A stretch of 64,000 bases of DNA from Amycolatopsis orientalis DSM 43388 (lineage in GTDB: Bacteria; Actinomycetota; Actinomycetes; Mycobacteriales; Pseudonocardiaceae), in assembly GCF_000411975.1 (NCBI RefSeq), contig NZ_ASXG01000092.1:1-64000 (forward strand), in the 5' to 3' direction. The notes under the pieces are model-generated. The model ran no database searches and was not told the DNA's origin. It was given only the letters and a program-made list of their open reading frames with translations. A program made the translations under genes and the position numbers. Shown one piece after another: positions 1 to 7,948 of the stretch (positions within the stretch are counted from its first letter, which is position 1; every line of letters starts with the position of its first letter).

Positions 1-179
1 CGGGTCGCGTCCGCCCGACGCGAGGAGGCGAGGCATGCCCGCGCCCGCTGATCCCGCTCCGCCGCGAATCGCGGCGAACGCACCCGGGGAAATGTCTCAT
101 TCATCCGCATCGAAGCCATTTCGGCGCGAACGTGCGACACCCAGAATTGGCGCGGCGTGCGCCTTGTCGGTTGTCCTCC

Positions 180-201
180 GGACATCTGCCGTTCATCTGC
201 G
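180..201 (+). promoter_or_regulatory. PHO-box-like direct repeat upstream of the phosphoesterase pair
   Basis: Two adjacent 11-base units, GGACATCTGCC (180-190) and GTTCATCTGCG (191-201), have the length and GTTCA-type core of Streptomyces PhoP direct-repeat units. They lie about 90 bases before the GTG start of a secreted phosphoesterase, the gene class expected under phosphate-starvation control. The first unit is a weak match, so this is a candidate only. The rest of bases 1-288 holds no gene I can support. Confidence 0.4.
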
Positions 202-288
202 GCAGTGAGGGTTTCGCGCCGTGGACATCGGTTGACAGACACGGCAAAACGGCTGGTAGTGCCCGCCCGGATGCGAGGAGTAAGCACC

Positions 289-1881
289 GTGGAAAAGTCC
301 AAGATCACCCGCGTGGCGGGCGGTGTCGCGGCGACCGCGGCGCTGACTGTCGCCGCGGCGATGGCGCCCGGAACGGCCGGGTCCGCGACGCCGCAAGGCA
401 CCGCGACGCCGATCAAGCACGTGGTCGTGATCTATCAGGAAAATGTTTCTTTCGACCATTACTTCGGCACCTATCCGAACGCGGCGAACACCGACGGGCA
501 GCGATTCCAGGCGAATCCGAAAACGCCCCGGGTCAACGGATTGACGCCGCGGTTGCTGACCCGCAACCCGAACTCGTCCAACCCGCGCCGGCTCGGCCCG
601 GCGCAGGCGCTGACCTGCGACCAGGACCACGAGTACAAGGACGAGCAGGCCGCCTACGACAACTACAAGATGGACAAGTTCATCGAGACCGTCGGCAACG
701 GCGACCCGGGCTGCGAGAAGCGCCAGGTGATGGACTACTACGACGGCAACACCGTCACCGCGATGTGGAACTACGCGCAGCACTTCGCGATGAGCGACAA
801 CTCCTACGGCACCACGTTCGGCCCGTCCACGCCGGGCGCGGTCAACCTGGTCTCGGGCCAGACGCACGGCGTGACCGCACAGCTGATGCCGGGCGGCAAG
901 CCCTTCCCCGAGGGCGAAACCGTCGCCGGCACGATCGTCGGCGACCCGCAGCCGCTCGGCGACGACTGCAGCTCCCGCGACCAGGTCCGCCTCTCCGGCC
1001 GCAACGTCGGCGACCTGCTCAACGCGAAGAACGTCACCTGGGGCTGGTTCGAAGGCGGGTTCAAGCCGGCGCAGCGCAAGGCCGACGGCACCGCGGTGTG
1101 CACGGTCACGCAGCCGGACGGCTCGATGCGGGGCGGCCACCCGGTCGGCGCGGCGCTGGGCTACACCGGCCAGAAGGGCTGGAAGGGCGACTACATCCCG
1201 CACCACGAGCCGTTCCAGTACTACGCGTCCACCGCGAACCCGCACCACCTGCCGCCGACCTCGCCGGCGATGATCGGCCGGACCGACCAGGCCAACCACC
1301 AGTACGACCTGACCGATTTCTGGGCCGGCGCGAACAGCGGGCACCTGCCCGCGGTGAGCTTCCTCAAGGCCGCCGGCTACCAGGACGGCCACGCCGGCTA
1401 CTCCGACCCGATCGACGAGCAGCAGTTCGTCGCCGACACGATCAACCGGCTGCAGAAGCTGCCCGAATGGCGCGACACCGCCGTCGTCCTCGCCTACGAC
1501 GACTCCGACGGCTGGTACGACCACCAGGCCGGCCCGCTGGTCAACCAGTCGCAGAGCGCGGAGGACACCCTCACCGGCCCCGGCCAGTGCGGCCCCGACC
1601 CGGCCAAGGTCATGGGCGGCTACCAGGGCCGCTGCGGCTACGGGCCGCGGCTGCCGCTGCTGGTCGTCTCGCCGTGGGCCCACCGCGACCACGTCGACCA
1701 CGCGGTGACCGACCAGACGTCGGTGCTGAAGTTCGTCGAGGACAACTGGAACCTCGGCCGGATCGGCGACTCGTCCTTCGACGCGCGAGCGGGCAGCCTC
1801 GCCGGGCTGTTCGATTTCCGGGCCCCGTCGGCGGGCCGGCTGTTCCTCGACCCGAAGACCGGCCAGCGCGTCGGCGACTGA
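289..1881 (+). CDS. Secreted phosphoesterase (acid phosphatase / phospholipase C family)
   Basis: A 530-residue exported phosphoesterase of the phospholipase C/acid phosphatase family (alkaline phosphatase-like fold), expected to release phosphate from esters outside the cell. The GTG at 289 is chosen because GAGGAG (275-280) sits 8 bases upstream and the start gives a clean signal peptide (charged MEKSKITR, then a hydrophobic Ala/Val-rich stretch to about residue 32). The family hallmark QENVSFDHYFG is at residues 50-60, and YDDSDGWYDH and LLVVSPWA follow later. It lacks the long C-terminal extension of its downstream neighbour, so it looks more like the acid phosphatase subgroup. It is 47 bases upstream of a paralogue on the same strand and probably cotranscribed. 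Substrate is not determinable from sequence. Confidence 0.88.
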   Translation: MEKSKITRVAGGVAATAALTVAAAMAPGTAGSATPQGTATPIKHVVVIYQENVSFDHYFGTYPNAANTDGQRFQANPKTPRVNGLTPRLLTRNPNSSNPRRLGPAQALTCDQDHEYKDEQAAYDNYKMDKFIETVGNGDPGCEKRQVMDYYDGNTVTAMWNYAQHFAMSDNSYGTTFGPSTPGAVNLVSGQTHGVTAQLMPGGKPFPEGETVAGTIVGDPQPLGDDCSSRDQVRLSGRNVGDLLNAKNVTWGWFEGGFKPAQRKADGTAVCTVTQPDGSMRGGHPVGAALGYTGQKGWKGDYIPHHEPFQYYASTANPHHLPPTSPAMIGRTDQANHQYDLTDFWAGANSGHLPAVSFLKAAGYQDGHAGYSDPIDEQQFVADTINRLQKLPEWRDTAVVLAYDDSDGWYDHQAGPLVNQSQSAEDTLTGPGQCGPDPAKVMGGYQGRCGYGPRLPLLVVSPWAHRDHVDHAVTDQTSVLKFVEDNWNLGRIGDSSFDARAGSLAGLFDFRAPSAGRLFLDPKTGQRVGD

Positions 1882-1928
1882 CCCGGCCACCGCGTCCGAA
1901 GCCGGGAACGACAACCAGGAGGCACCCG

Positions 1929-3962
1929 ATGACAGGCATGGACCGCCGACGTTTTCTCCAGCTGGCCGGCGGCACCGCCGCCTTCACCGCGATGTCGTCC
2001 AGCATCGCCAGGGCGGCCGCGATCCCGGCCGCGCGCCGCACTGGCACCCTTCGGGACATCGAGCACGTCGTCGTGCTGATGCAGGAGAACCGGTCGTTCG
2101 ACCACTACTTCGGCACGCTGCGCGGCGTGCGCGGATTCGGCGACCCGCGTCCGGTGACCCAGCCCAGCGGCAAACCGGTCTGGTACCAGTCCGACGGGAC
2201 CAAGGACGTGCTGCCGTTCCACCCGGACGCCGAGAACCTCGGGCTGCAGTTCCTGCAGGACCTGCCGCACGACTGGAACAGCGGCCATCTGGCCTGGGAC
2301 AACGGCAATTACGACAAGTGGGTCCCGGCGAAGTCGGCGACCACGATGGCCTACCTCGAGCGCGGCGACATCCCGTTCCACTACGCGCTGGCCGACGCGT
2401 TCACCCTCTGCGACGCCTACCACTGCTCGCTGATCGGCCCGACCGACCCGAACCGCTACTACATGTGGACCGGGTACACCGGCAACGACGGCGCCGGCGG
2501 CGGCCCGGTGATCACCAACGCCGAAGCCGGGTATTCGTGGCGCACCTACCCCGAGCGGCTGGAGGCGGCCGGCGTCTCGTGGAAGATCTACCAGGACATC
2601 GGAACCGGGCTGGACGCCGCCGGTTCGTGGGGATGGGGCCAGGACGCCTACATCGGCAACTACGGCGACAACTCCCTGCTGTACTTCGACAACTACCGCA
2701 CCGCGACGCCCGGCAGCCCGCTGTACGACAAGGCGCGCACCGGGACGAATGTCGCCAAGTCCGGCGGCTACTTCGACGTGCTCAAGGCCGACGTCGCCGC
2801 GAACCGGCTGCCCCAGGTGTCCTGGATCGTCGCGCCGGAGGCGTTCACCGAGCACCCGAACTGGCCGGTCAACTACGGGGCCTGGTACCTCTCGCAGGTG
2901 CTGGACGCGCTGACCGCGAACCCGTCGGTCTGGAGCAAGACCGCGCTGCTGATCACCTACGACGAGAACGACGGCTTCTTCGACCACGTGGTGCCGCCGT
3001 TCCCGGCCTCGACCCCGGCCCAGGGCGCGTCCACTGTGGACGTCAGCGCCGACCTGTACCGCGGCAAGGACGGCGTGCCCGGCCCGTACGGCCTCGGGCA
3101 GCGCGTCCCGATGCTCGTCGTGTCGCCGTGGAGCACCGGCGGCTACGTGTGCTCGCAGACCTTCGACCACACGTCGATCCTGCAGTTCCTCGAAGCCCGC
3201 TTCGGCGTCCGCGAGCCGAACATCTCGCCGTGGCGCCGCGCCGTGTGCGGGGACCTCACCTCGGCCTTCGACTTCGGCCGCGCCGACTCGGGCGTGCCCG
3301 CGCTGCCCAGCACCAGCGGCTACGTCCCGCCCGACCACAACCGGCACCCCGACTACGTGCCCACTCCGCCGGCGCATCCGTCGCTGCCCGAACAGGAACC
3401 GGGCCTCCGCCCGGCCCGCGCGCTGCCCTACCGCCTCGCCGCCGACGGCGTCGTGCGCGACGGCATGCTCAAGATCGACTTCGCCAGCCGGGGCCAGGCC
3501 GGCGCCGGGTTCCTGACCACTTCGCCGCGCACGCCAGGCGGCCCGTGGTCCTACACCGTGGAGGCGGGCAAGACGCTCACCGGGACCTGGCCGGTGGTCG
3601 GCGCCTACGACTTCACCGTGCACGGGCCCAACGGATTCGTCCGGCAGTTCGCCGGCGCCGCCGCACCGGGTCCGGAGGCCAGCACTCGCGAAAGCGACGG
3701 CCGTCTCGTCCTCGCCCTGGTGAACAACGGGACCGCCGCCGTCACGCTCACCGTCGCCGACCAGTACGGACACCAGCGGACGGCCACCTACCGGCTCGCG
3801 CCCGGCGGGCGTGCCGAACACGTCGCGGACCCGTCGGCGAACTACGGCTGGTACGACGTGGCGATCACCTCCGACCGCGATCCGGCGTACCGCCGGACCC
3901 TGGCCGGCCACGTGGAAACCGGCAAGCCGAGCGCCAGCGACCCGGCGCTCAGCCCGCGCTGA
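1929..3962 (+). CDS. Phospholipase C, phosphocholine-specific type, Tat-exported
   Basis: A 677-residue phospholipase C that should cleave the head group of phosphatidylcholine-type lipids. The ATG at 1929 follows AGGAGG (1917-1922). The N-terminus MTGMDRRRFLQLAGG is a twin-arginine signal (RRRFLQ). QENRSFDHYFG lies at about residues 52-62 and ITYDENDGFFDHV near residue 345; both are metal/catalytic motifs of the family. After about residue 480 come two beta-rich segments matching the two C-terminal repeats of phosphocholine-specific PLC. The length (about 680-700) is normal. A second paralogous phosphoesterase directly upstream suggests a phosphate-scavenging operon. A strong hairpin ends the unit at 3969-3997. 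Confidence 0.92.
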   Translation: MTGMDRRRFLQLAGGTAAFTAMSSSIARAAAIPAARRTGTLRDIEHVVVLMQENRSFDHYFGTLRGVRGFGDPRPVTQPSGKPVWYQSDGTKDVLPFHPDAENLGLQFLQDLPHDWNSGHLAWDNGNYDKWVPAKSATTMAYLERGDIPFHYALADAFTLCDAYHCSLIGPTDPNRYYMWTGYTGNDGAGGGPVITNAEAGYSWRTYPERLEAAGVSWKIYQDIGTGLDAAGSWGWGQDAYIGNYGDNSLLYFDNYRTATPGSPLYDKARTGTNVAKSGGYFDVLKADVAANRLPQVSWIVAPEAFTEHPNWPVNYGAWYLSQVLDALTANPSVWSKTALLITYDENDGFFDHVVPPFPASTPAQGASTVDVSADLYRGKDGVPGPYGLGQRVPMLVVSPWSTGGYVCSQTFDHTSILQFLEARFGVREPNISPWRRAVCGDLTSAFDFGRADSGVPALPSTSGYVPPDHNRHPDYVPTPPAHPSLPEQEPGLRPARALPYRLAADGVVRDGMLKIDFASRGQAGAGFLTTSPRTPGGPWSYTVEAGKTLTGTWPVVGAYDFTVHGPNGFVRQFAGAAAPGPEASTRESDGRLVLALVNNGTAAVTLTVADQYGHQRTATYRLAPGGRAEHVADPSANYGWYDVAITSDRDPAYRRTLAGHVETGKPSASDPALSPR

Positions 3963-3968
3963 TCCGCC

Positions 3969-3997
3969 CGCCCGCGCGAGCCGGCCTCGCGCGGGCG
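3969..3997. terminator. Bidirectional hairpin terminator candidate
   Basis: Perfect 12-base inverted repeat (arms 3969-3980 and 3986-3997, core CCCGCGCGAG / CTCGCGCGGG) with a 5-base loop, 6 bases after the phospholipase stop and before the 3' end of the convergent VIT gene. There is no T-run, as is common in actinobacteria. Confidence 0.7.
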
Positions 3998-4007
3998 TCG
4001 GCTCCGG

Positions 4008-4020
4008 GTCCACTGTGGAC
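4008..4020. repeat. GTCCACTGTGGAC palindrome copy
   Basis: Intergenic copy of a 13-base palindrome that also occurs exactly at 3029-3041 (inside the phospholipase gene), 7884-7896 and 53662-53674 (inside the amine oxidase gene), with one-mismatch forms at 7911-7923 and 48216-48228. The function is unknown; see the finding on this motif. Confidence 0.7.
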
Positions 4021-4061
4021 GAAGGGGCTCGCTTCGCTGCGCCGGTACCCGGGGCCGCAGG

Positions 4062-4799
4062 TCAGGTGATCGGCGCTCCGATGAGCTGGCCGATGCCGTA
4101 GGTGACCGCGACGGCGAGCGCGCCGAGGACGAGCTGGCGCAGTCCGGAACGGAGCAGCGGACGTCCGGTGAGCTTGCCGACCGTCATTCCTCCGGCGAGC
4201 AGCGCGACCGCGGTGAGCACGAGCGAGGCGACCAGAGTGCTGGCGCCGGCCAGGTACGGCAGCAGCGGAAGCAGGGCGCCGAGGGAGAACGCGACGAACG
4301 ACGCGCCGCCGGCGAGCAGCGCGGACGGCAGGTCCTGCGGGTCCACGCCGAGTTCGTCGCGGGTGTGCAGCCGCAGCGCCTGGTCCGGGTCGCGGGCGAT
4401 GGCCTCGGCCATCCGCTGCGCCGTGTCGGTGTCGGCGCCGTAGGAGACGAACCGGTCGACGAGTTCCTCGTGCTCCTGCTGCGGATAACGCGCGTGCATT
4501 TCCGCCTCGAGCGCGACCTCCGCGTGCACCAGCTCGTTCTGGTTGGTGACCGACACGTACTCGCCGGCGCCCATGGAAAAGGCGCCGGCGACGAGCCCGG
4601 CCAGCCCGGTGAGCACGATCGTGTGCGGAGCCACGCCCCCGCCGCCGACGCCCGCGATCAAGGCGGCGTTGGTGACCAGTCCGTCGACCGCGCCGAACAC
4701 CGTCGGGCGGAGCCACCCGCCCGAGACGTCGCGATGCCGATGGGCGGCCCAGCCAGCGGCGAGACCGGCCCGGTTCTCCGGATCGGGATGCGAGGTCAT
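4062..4799 (-). CDS. VIT1/CCC1 family membrane transporter
   Basis: A 245-residue membrane protein of the vacuolar-iron-transporter/CCC1 family, inferred to move Fe2+ or Mn2+. Visible features are the family N-terminal segment (GWLRPTVFGAVDGLVTNAAL, near residues 27-46), the second helix with GAFSMGAGEYVSVTNQNE, a cytoplasmic Glu-rich stretch (EVALEAEMHARYPQQEHEEL) typical of the metal-binding region, and a C-terminal block of hydrophobic helices. The ATG at 4799 gives a hydrophilic N-terminus of normal family length. It is convergent with the phospholipase gene. Metal specificity cannot be decided from sequence. Confidence 0.9.
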   Translation of the reverse strand: MTSHPDPENRAGLAAGWAAHRHRDVSGGWLRPTVFGAVDGLVTNAALIAGVGGGGVAPHTIVLTGLAGLVAGAFSMGAGEYVSVTNQNELVHAEVALEAEMHARYPQQEHEELVDRFVSYGADTDTAQRMAEAIARDPDQALRLHTRDELGVDPQDLPSALLAGGASFVAFSLGALLPLLPYLAGASTLVASLVLTAVALLAGGMTVGKLTGRPLLRSGLRQLVLGALAVAVTYGIGQLIGAPIT

Positions 4800-4975
4800 G
4801 CCCCGATTCTCGCCGGGGCGCCCGCGGCTCGCCTGTCGGAGCCGGCACGGGGTTCCGGCACGGGGATCGCTTCGCGCCGACCGCCGGGGTGCCCCGGGCA
4901 CGCGGCACCGCGCCGGTAATCGAGAGATCCGCACGGACGGGCGTTTCTGGCCCGACCGTGCGGATTCGCCCAGCG

Positions 4976-6223
4976 CTAGCCGTGGAGGGCGCTGCCCGCC
5001 TGCCAGGCGCTCCAGCTGATGGTCCAGTCGCCGTGGCCGTTGTCGATGGACAGCTGGGGACCGCCCGAGTTGGTGACCTCGACGACGTCGCCGACGTTGA
5101 AGTTGTCGAAGAACCACTTGGCGTTCTCGGTGTTCATGTTGAGACAGCCGTTGGAGACGTTGTCGCTGCCCTGCACGCCGACGGTCTTCAGGTTTTCGTG
5201 CAGGAATTCGCCGTCGTTGGAGATCCGGACGTCCCAGTTCTCCGGCGCCTTGTAGTAGCCGGGGTCGCCCTCGCACACGCCGTAGGTGCAGGAGTCCATG
5301 ATCGTGTGGGCGACCTTGGCCAGCACGGTGTGGGTGCCGTTGAAGGTCGGCGTCGGGCCCCGCGGCGGGGTGTCGGCGGTCTTGCCCATGCTGATCGGCG
5401 CGGTTTTCACCAGCTGCCCGTTGTGGTACGCGCTGATCTGGTGGGTGTTGCCGTCGGCCTTGGCGATCCAGGAGTCGTGCACCTGGTAGGTGGCCGAGAC
5501 GTCCGGGCCGCCGTACAGGCCGCCCCCGATCGGCAGGCCGAAGGTCGTGGTCTCGAGCTTCACGGTCGAGCCGGGCTTCCAGTAGTCCTTGGGCCGGAAA
5601 TGCACCTCGTGCCGGTTGACCCAGTACCAGCTGCCGTCCTGTTCCGGCGAGGACGTCACCTTGAAGGACTTCTCCGCCGTGGCCTTGTCGGCGATGTCGT
5701 GATCGAACTTCAGGCCGAGGACCAGCCCGACGCCGAAATCGCCGGACGCGGGCTGGAACAGCGAGGGGGTGGCGACCCCGGCCGGCTTGAGCGTGTGCAC
5801 CTCCCCGCGCTGCTCGGTCGGAGTGCCCGCCTGGTTCACCGCGGTGGCGACCACCTGATAGGTGGCCCCGTACCGGAGCCGGTCCGAGCTGGTCCACGTC
5901 GTCTTGTCCGCCGAGAAATCGCCCGCGACGCTGTTGCCGGTCTGCGGGTTCACGACCTTGACCGCCCGCAGCGTGCCGCCTGAGGCCTTGACGACGATCG
6001 GGTCCTTCGGGCTCAACTGGTCCGCGGGCGCGAACGCCACGGTCGCGGCCGGCACCGCGGGCGCGGTCGCCGTCGCGGGTGATCCGGCCGCGCGCGCAGC
6101 CCCTTCGACGTCGTTCTGTCCACTACAGGAAGCCAGCAGGAAGGCCGCCACACCAAGGCCGGCAATGCGGATAGCTCTCACGTCCCCTGAGACGTCCCAC
6201 CGCGCCGCTCGTTGCGTCACCAT
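4976..6223 (-). CDS. L,D-transpeptidase lipoprotein (Ig-like plus YkuD domains)
   Basis: A 415-residue secreted L,D-transpeptidase that forms 3-3 cross-links in peptidoglycan on the outer face of the membrane. The N-terminus has a lipoprotein signal ending in the lipobox LLASC, followed by a linker, two Ig-like segments (about residues 65-255), and a YkuD catalytic domain with the motif SNGCLNMN containing the nucleophilic Cys. The layout matches mycobacterial LdtMt2-type enzymes. The ATG at 6223 has only a weak ribosome site (GAGAGA); GTG at 6181 would give a shorter, more typical lipoprotein signal (MRAIRIAG) and is a real alternative. It stands alone, divergent from the glycosyltransferase gene. 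Confidence 0.92.
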   Translation of the reverse strand: MVTQRAARWDVSGDVRAIRIAGLGVAAFLLASCSGQNDVEGAARAAGSPATATAPAVPAATVAFAPADQLSPKDPIVVKASGGTLRAVKVVNPQTGNSVAGDFSADKTTWTSSDRLRYGATYQVVATAVNQAGTPTEQRGEVHTLKPAGVATPSLFQPASGDFGVGLVLGLKFDHDIADKATAEKSFKVTSSPEQDGSWYWVNRHEVHFRPKDYWKPGSTVKLETTTFGLPIGGGLYGGPDVSATYQVHDSWIAKADGNTHQISAYHNGQLVKTAPISMGKTADTPPRGPTPTFNGTHTVLAKVAHTIMDSCTYGVCEGDPGYYKAPENWDVRISNDGEFLHENLKTVGVQGSDNVSNGCLNMNTENAKWFFDNFNVGDVVEVTNSGGPQLSIDNGHGDWTISWSAWQAGSALHG

Positions 6224-6380
6224 GAGATTTCTCTCGCCTCTTCGCCGGTGCTCTGTGTCTTGATGTCCGGTAACCGGTCAGTTGCGCGATTTCCGCGCAC
6301 CGGCCGATCGGAGGAAAGCACGCACGCCGCCGGAACTTCGCCGGTATTCTTGCCCTGCTTCGCGCAGAGGGGGTGCGCTC

Positions 6381-7883
6381 GTGACCGCGATCGCTGTGCC
6401 GAGACCGACCCTGCCCCGCTTCGCCGCCCCGCCGGTCGCGGCGGTCGCCCTCGTGCAGATCGCCGTGCTCACCGCGCTGTCCGGCCGCTACGGATTCCAC
6501 CGCGACGAGCTGTACTTCATCGCCGCGGGCAAGCGTCCGGCCTGGGGTTACGTCGACCAGCCGCCGATCACCCCGCTGCTGGCCAGGGCCGCCACCGCGC
6601 TGTTCGGCGACACCCCGAGCGGGCTCCGGGTCGCCGCGACTCTGTGCGGCGCCGCGACCACGGTCCTGGTCGCCCTGGTCGCGCGGGAATTAGGCGGCGG
6701 ACGCCGGGCGCAGCTGGCCGCTGCCGCGGCGACCGCGCTGTCTGGATATGTGCTCGTGGTGTCGCACATGCTCTCCACCAACAGCGTGGACATGGTGGTC
6801 TGGACGCTCATCGGGCTTCTCGGCCTTCGGCTGCTGCGCACCGGCGACGGGCGGTGGTGGCTCGCGATCGGCGCGGCCGTCGGCGTCGGGATGGCGAACA
6901 AATGGCTCGTGCTCGTGCTGCTCGCCGCGCTCGGAATCGCCCTGCTCATCACCGGGCCGCGCGCGGTGTTCGCCAGCCGCTGGACGGTCGCCGGAGTCGC
7001 CGTCGCGGTGCTGCTCCTGCTGCCGCAGCTGTTCTGGCAGATCAGCCACGGATTCCCGATGCTGACGGTCGCCGGCGGCATCAGCGCCGACGACGGCACG
7101 AAGAACCGCCTGCTCTTCGTGCCGATGCAACTGGTCTACCTCTCCCCCGTGCTCGTGCCGGTGTGGGTCGCCGGCCTGGTCCGGCTCTGGCGCGCTCCGG
7201 AGCTGCGATGGGCGCGCGCCTACGCGCTGAGCTATCCGGTGGCCTGCCTCCTGCTGCTGGCCGTGGGCGGAAAGCCGTACTACGCGGTGCCGCTGCTGCT
7301 GATCCTGCTCGCCGCCGGCGCCGAACCCGCGCTGCGATGGCTGTCCCAGGGCAGGAAACGCCGACGCGGCAGCGCCGCCCTCCTCGCCGCGGCCGGGGCC
7401 GCGATCTCGGTCGTCGTCGGGCTGCCGGTGCTGCCGGTTTCGGCGCTGGCCGGGCCGGTCCTGGCGCTCAACAAGGACCAGGGCGAACAAGTCGGCTGGC
7501 CGGAGCTCGCCTCGGCCGTCGCCCGCGCCTGGCAGCGCATCCCGCGAGACCAGCGGGCCACGGCGGTGCTCCTCACCGGAAACTACGGTCAAGCCGGCGC
7601 TCTCGAACGCTACGGCCCCGCGCTCGGCCTGCCCCGGCCGTACTCGAACCACATGTCCTACGCGGACTGGGGCCCGCCACCGGACACGATGACCGGCCCG
7701 GTCCTGTTCGTCGGCAAACTCCGGCCCGCGATCCGCACCGCCTTCGGCGACTGCCGGCGAGTCGCCGTGAACGACAACGGCGCGGGCCTGCCCAACGACG
7801 AACAGGGCACCGCGATTTCGCTGTGTTCTCCGAGTGCCGAGCCGTGGTCGCGGATCTGGCCACGGCTGCGGGTGTTCTATTGA
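6381..7883 (+). CDS. GT39-type membrane glycosyltransferase
   Basis: A 500-residue polytopic membrane protein of the ArnT/PMT (GT-C) glycosyltransferase type that would transfer a sugar from a lipid-phosphate donor to an extracytoplasmic acceptor. The first loop carries GRYGFHRDELYFIAAG and WGYVDQPPITP; the Asp-Glu (RDE) after helix 1 is the usual metal/catalytic acidic site of this family. About 10-11 hydrophobic helices follow, then a soluble C-terminal domain from about residue 385 (ATAVLLTGNYGQAGALERYG). GTG at 6381, after a G-rich ribosome site, is preferred to an in-frame start at 6282 because it begins just before the first helix. Acceptor and donor are unknown. Confidence 0.85.
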   Translation: MTAIAVPRPTLPRFAAPPVAAVALVQIAVLTALSGRYGFHRDELYFIAAGKRPAWGYVDQPPITPLLARAATALFGDTPSGLRVAATLCGAATTVLVALVARELGGGRRAQLAAAAATALSGYVLVVSHMLSTNSVDMVVWTLIGLLGLRLLRTGDGRWWLAIGAAVGVGMANKWLVLVLLAALGIALLITGPRAVFASRWTVAGVAVAVLLLLPQLFWQISHGFPMLTVAGGISADDGTKNRLLFVPMQLVYLSPVLVPVWVAGLVRLWRAPELRWARAYALSYPVACLLLLAVGGKPYYAVPLLLILLAAGAEPALRWLSQGRKRRRGSAALLAAAGAAISVVVGLPVLPVSALAGPVLALNKDQGEQVGWPELASAVARAWQRIPRDQRATAVLLTGNYGQAGALERYGPALGLPRPYSNHMSYADWGPPPDTMTGPVLFVGKLRPAIRTAFGDCRRVAVNDNGAGLPNDEQGTAISLCSPSAEPWSRIWPRLRVFY

Positions 7884-7923
7884 GTCCACTGTGGACAAAT
7901 GCGGGCAGTCGTCCGCTGTGGAC
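7884..7923. repeat. Tandem pair of the GTCCACTGTGGAC palindrome
   Basis: An exact copy (7884-7896) and a one-mismatch copy GTCCGCTGTGGAC (7911-7923) lie 14 bases apart in the gap between two converging genes. Each copy can form a 6-bp stem; together they may serve as a transcription stop, but the motif also occurs within genes. Confidence 0.6.
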
Positions 7924-7948
7924 GCCCAGGCCCTGGCTGCCGGACCGC

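Noticed and set aside
193..1914. Long minus-strand open frame of 573 codons opposite the first phosphoesterase gene
   Set aside because: It is a GC-rich antisense shadow: low-complexity Val/Arg/Gly translation, no ribosome site, and the plus strand has a signal peptide and catalytic motifs.
132..1928. N-terminal extension of the phospholipase frame back to 132
   Set aside because: The ATG at 1929 has AGGAGG and a twin-arginine signal right after it; the extension overlaps the upstream gene in another frame.
1638..4013. Minus-strand open frame of 791 codons across the phospholipase gene
   Set aside because: No domain motifs and a repetitive Arg/Val/Gly composition; it overlaps a well-supported gene completely.
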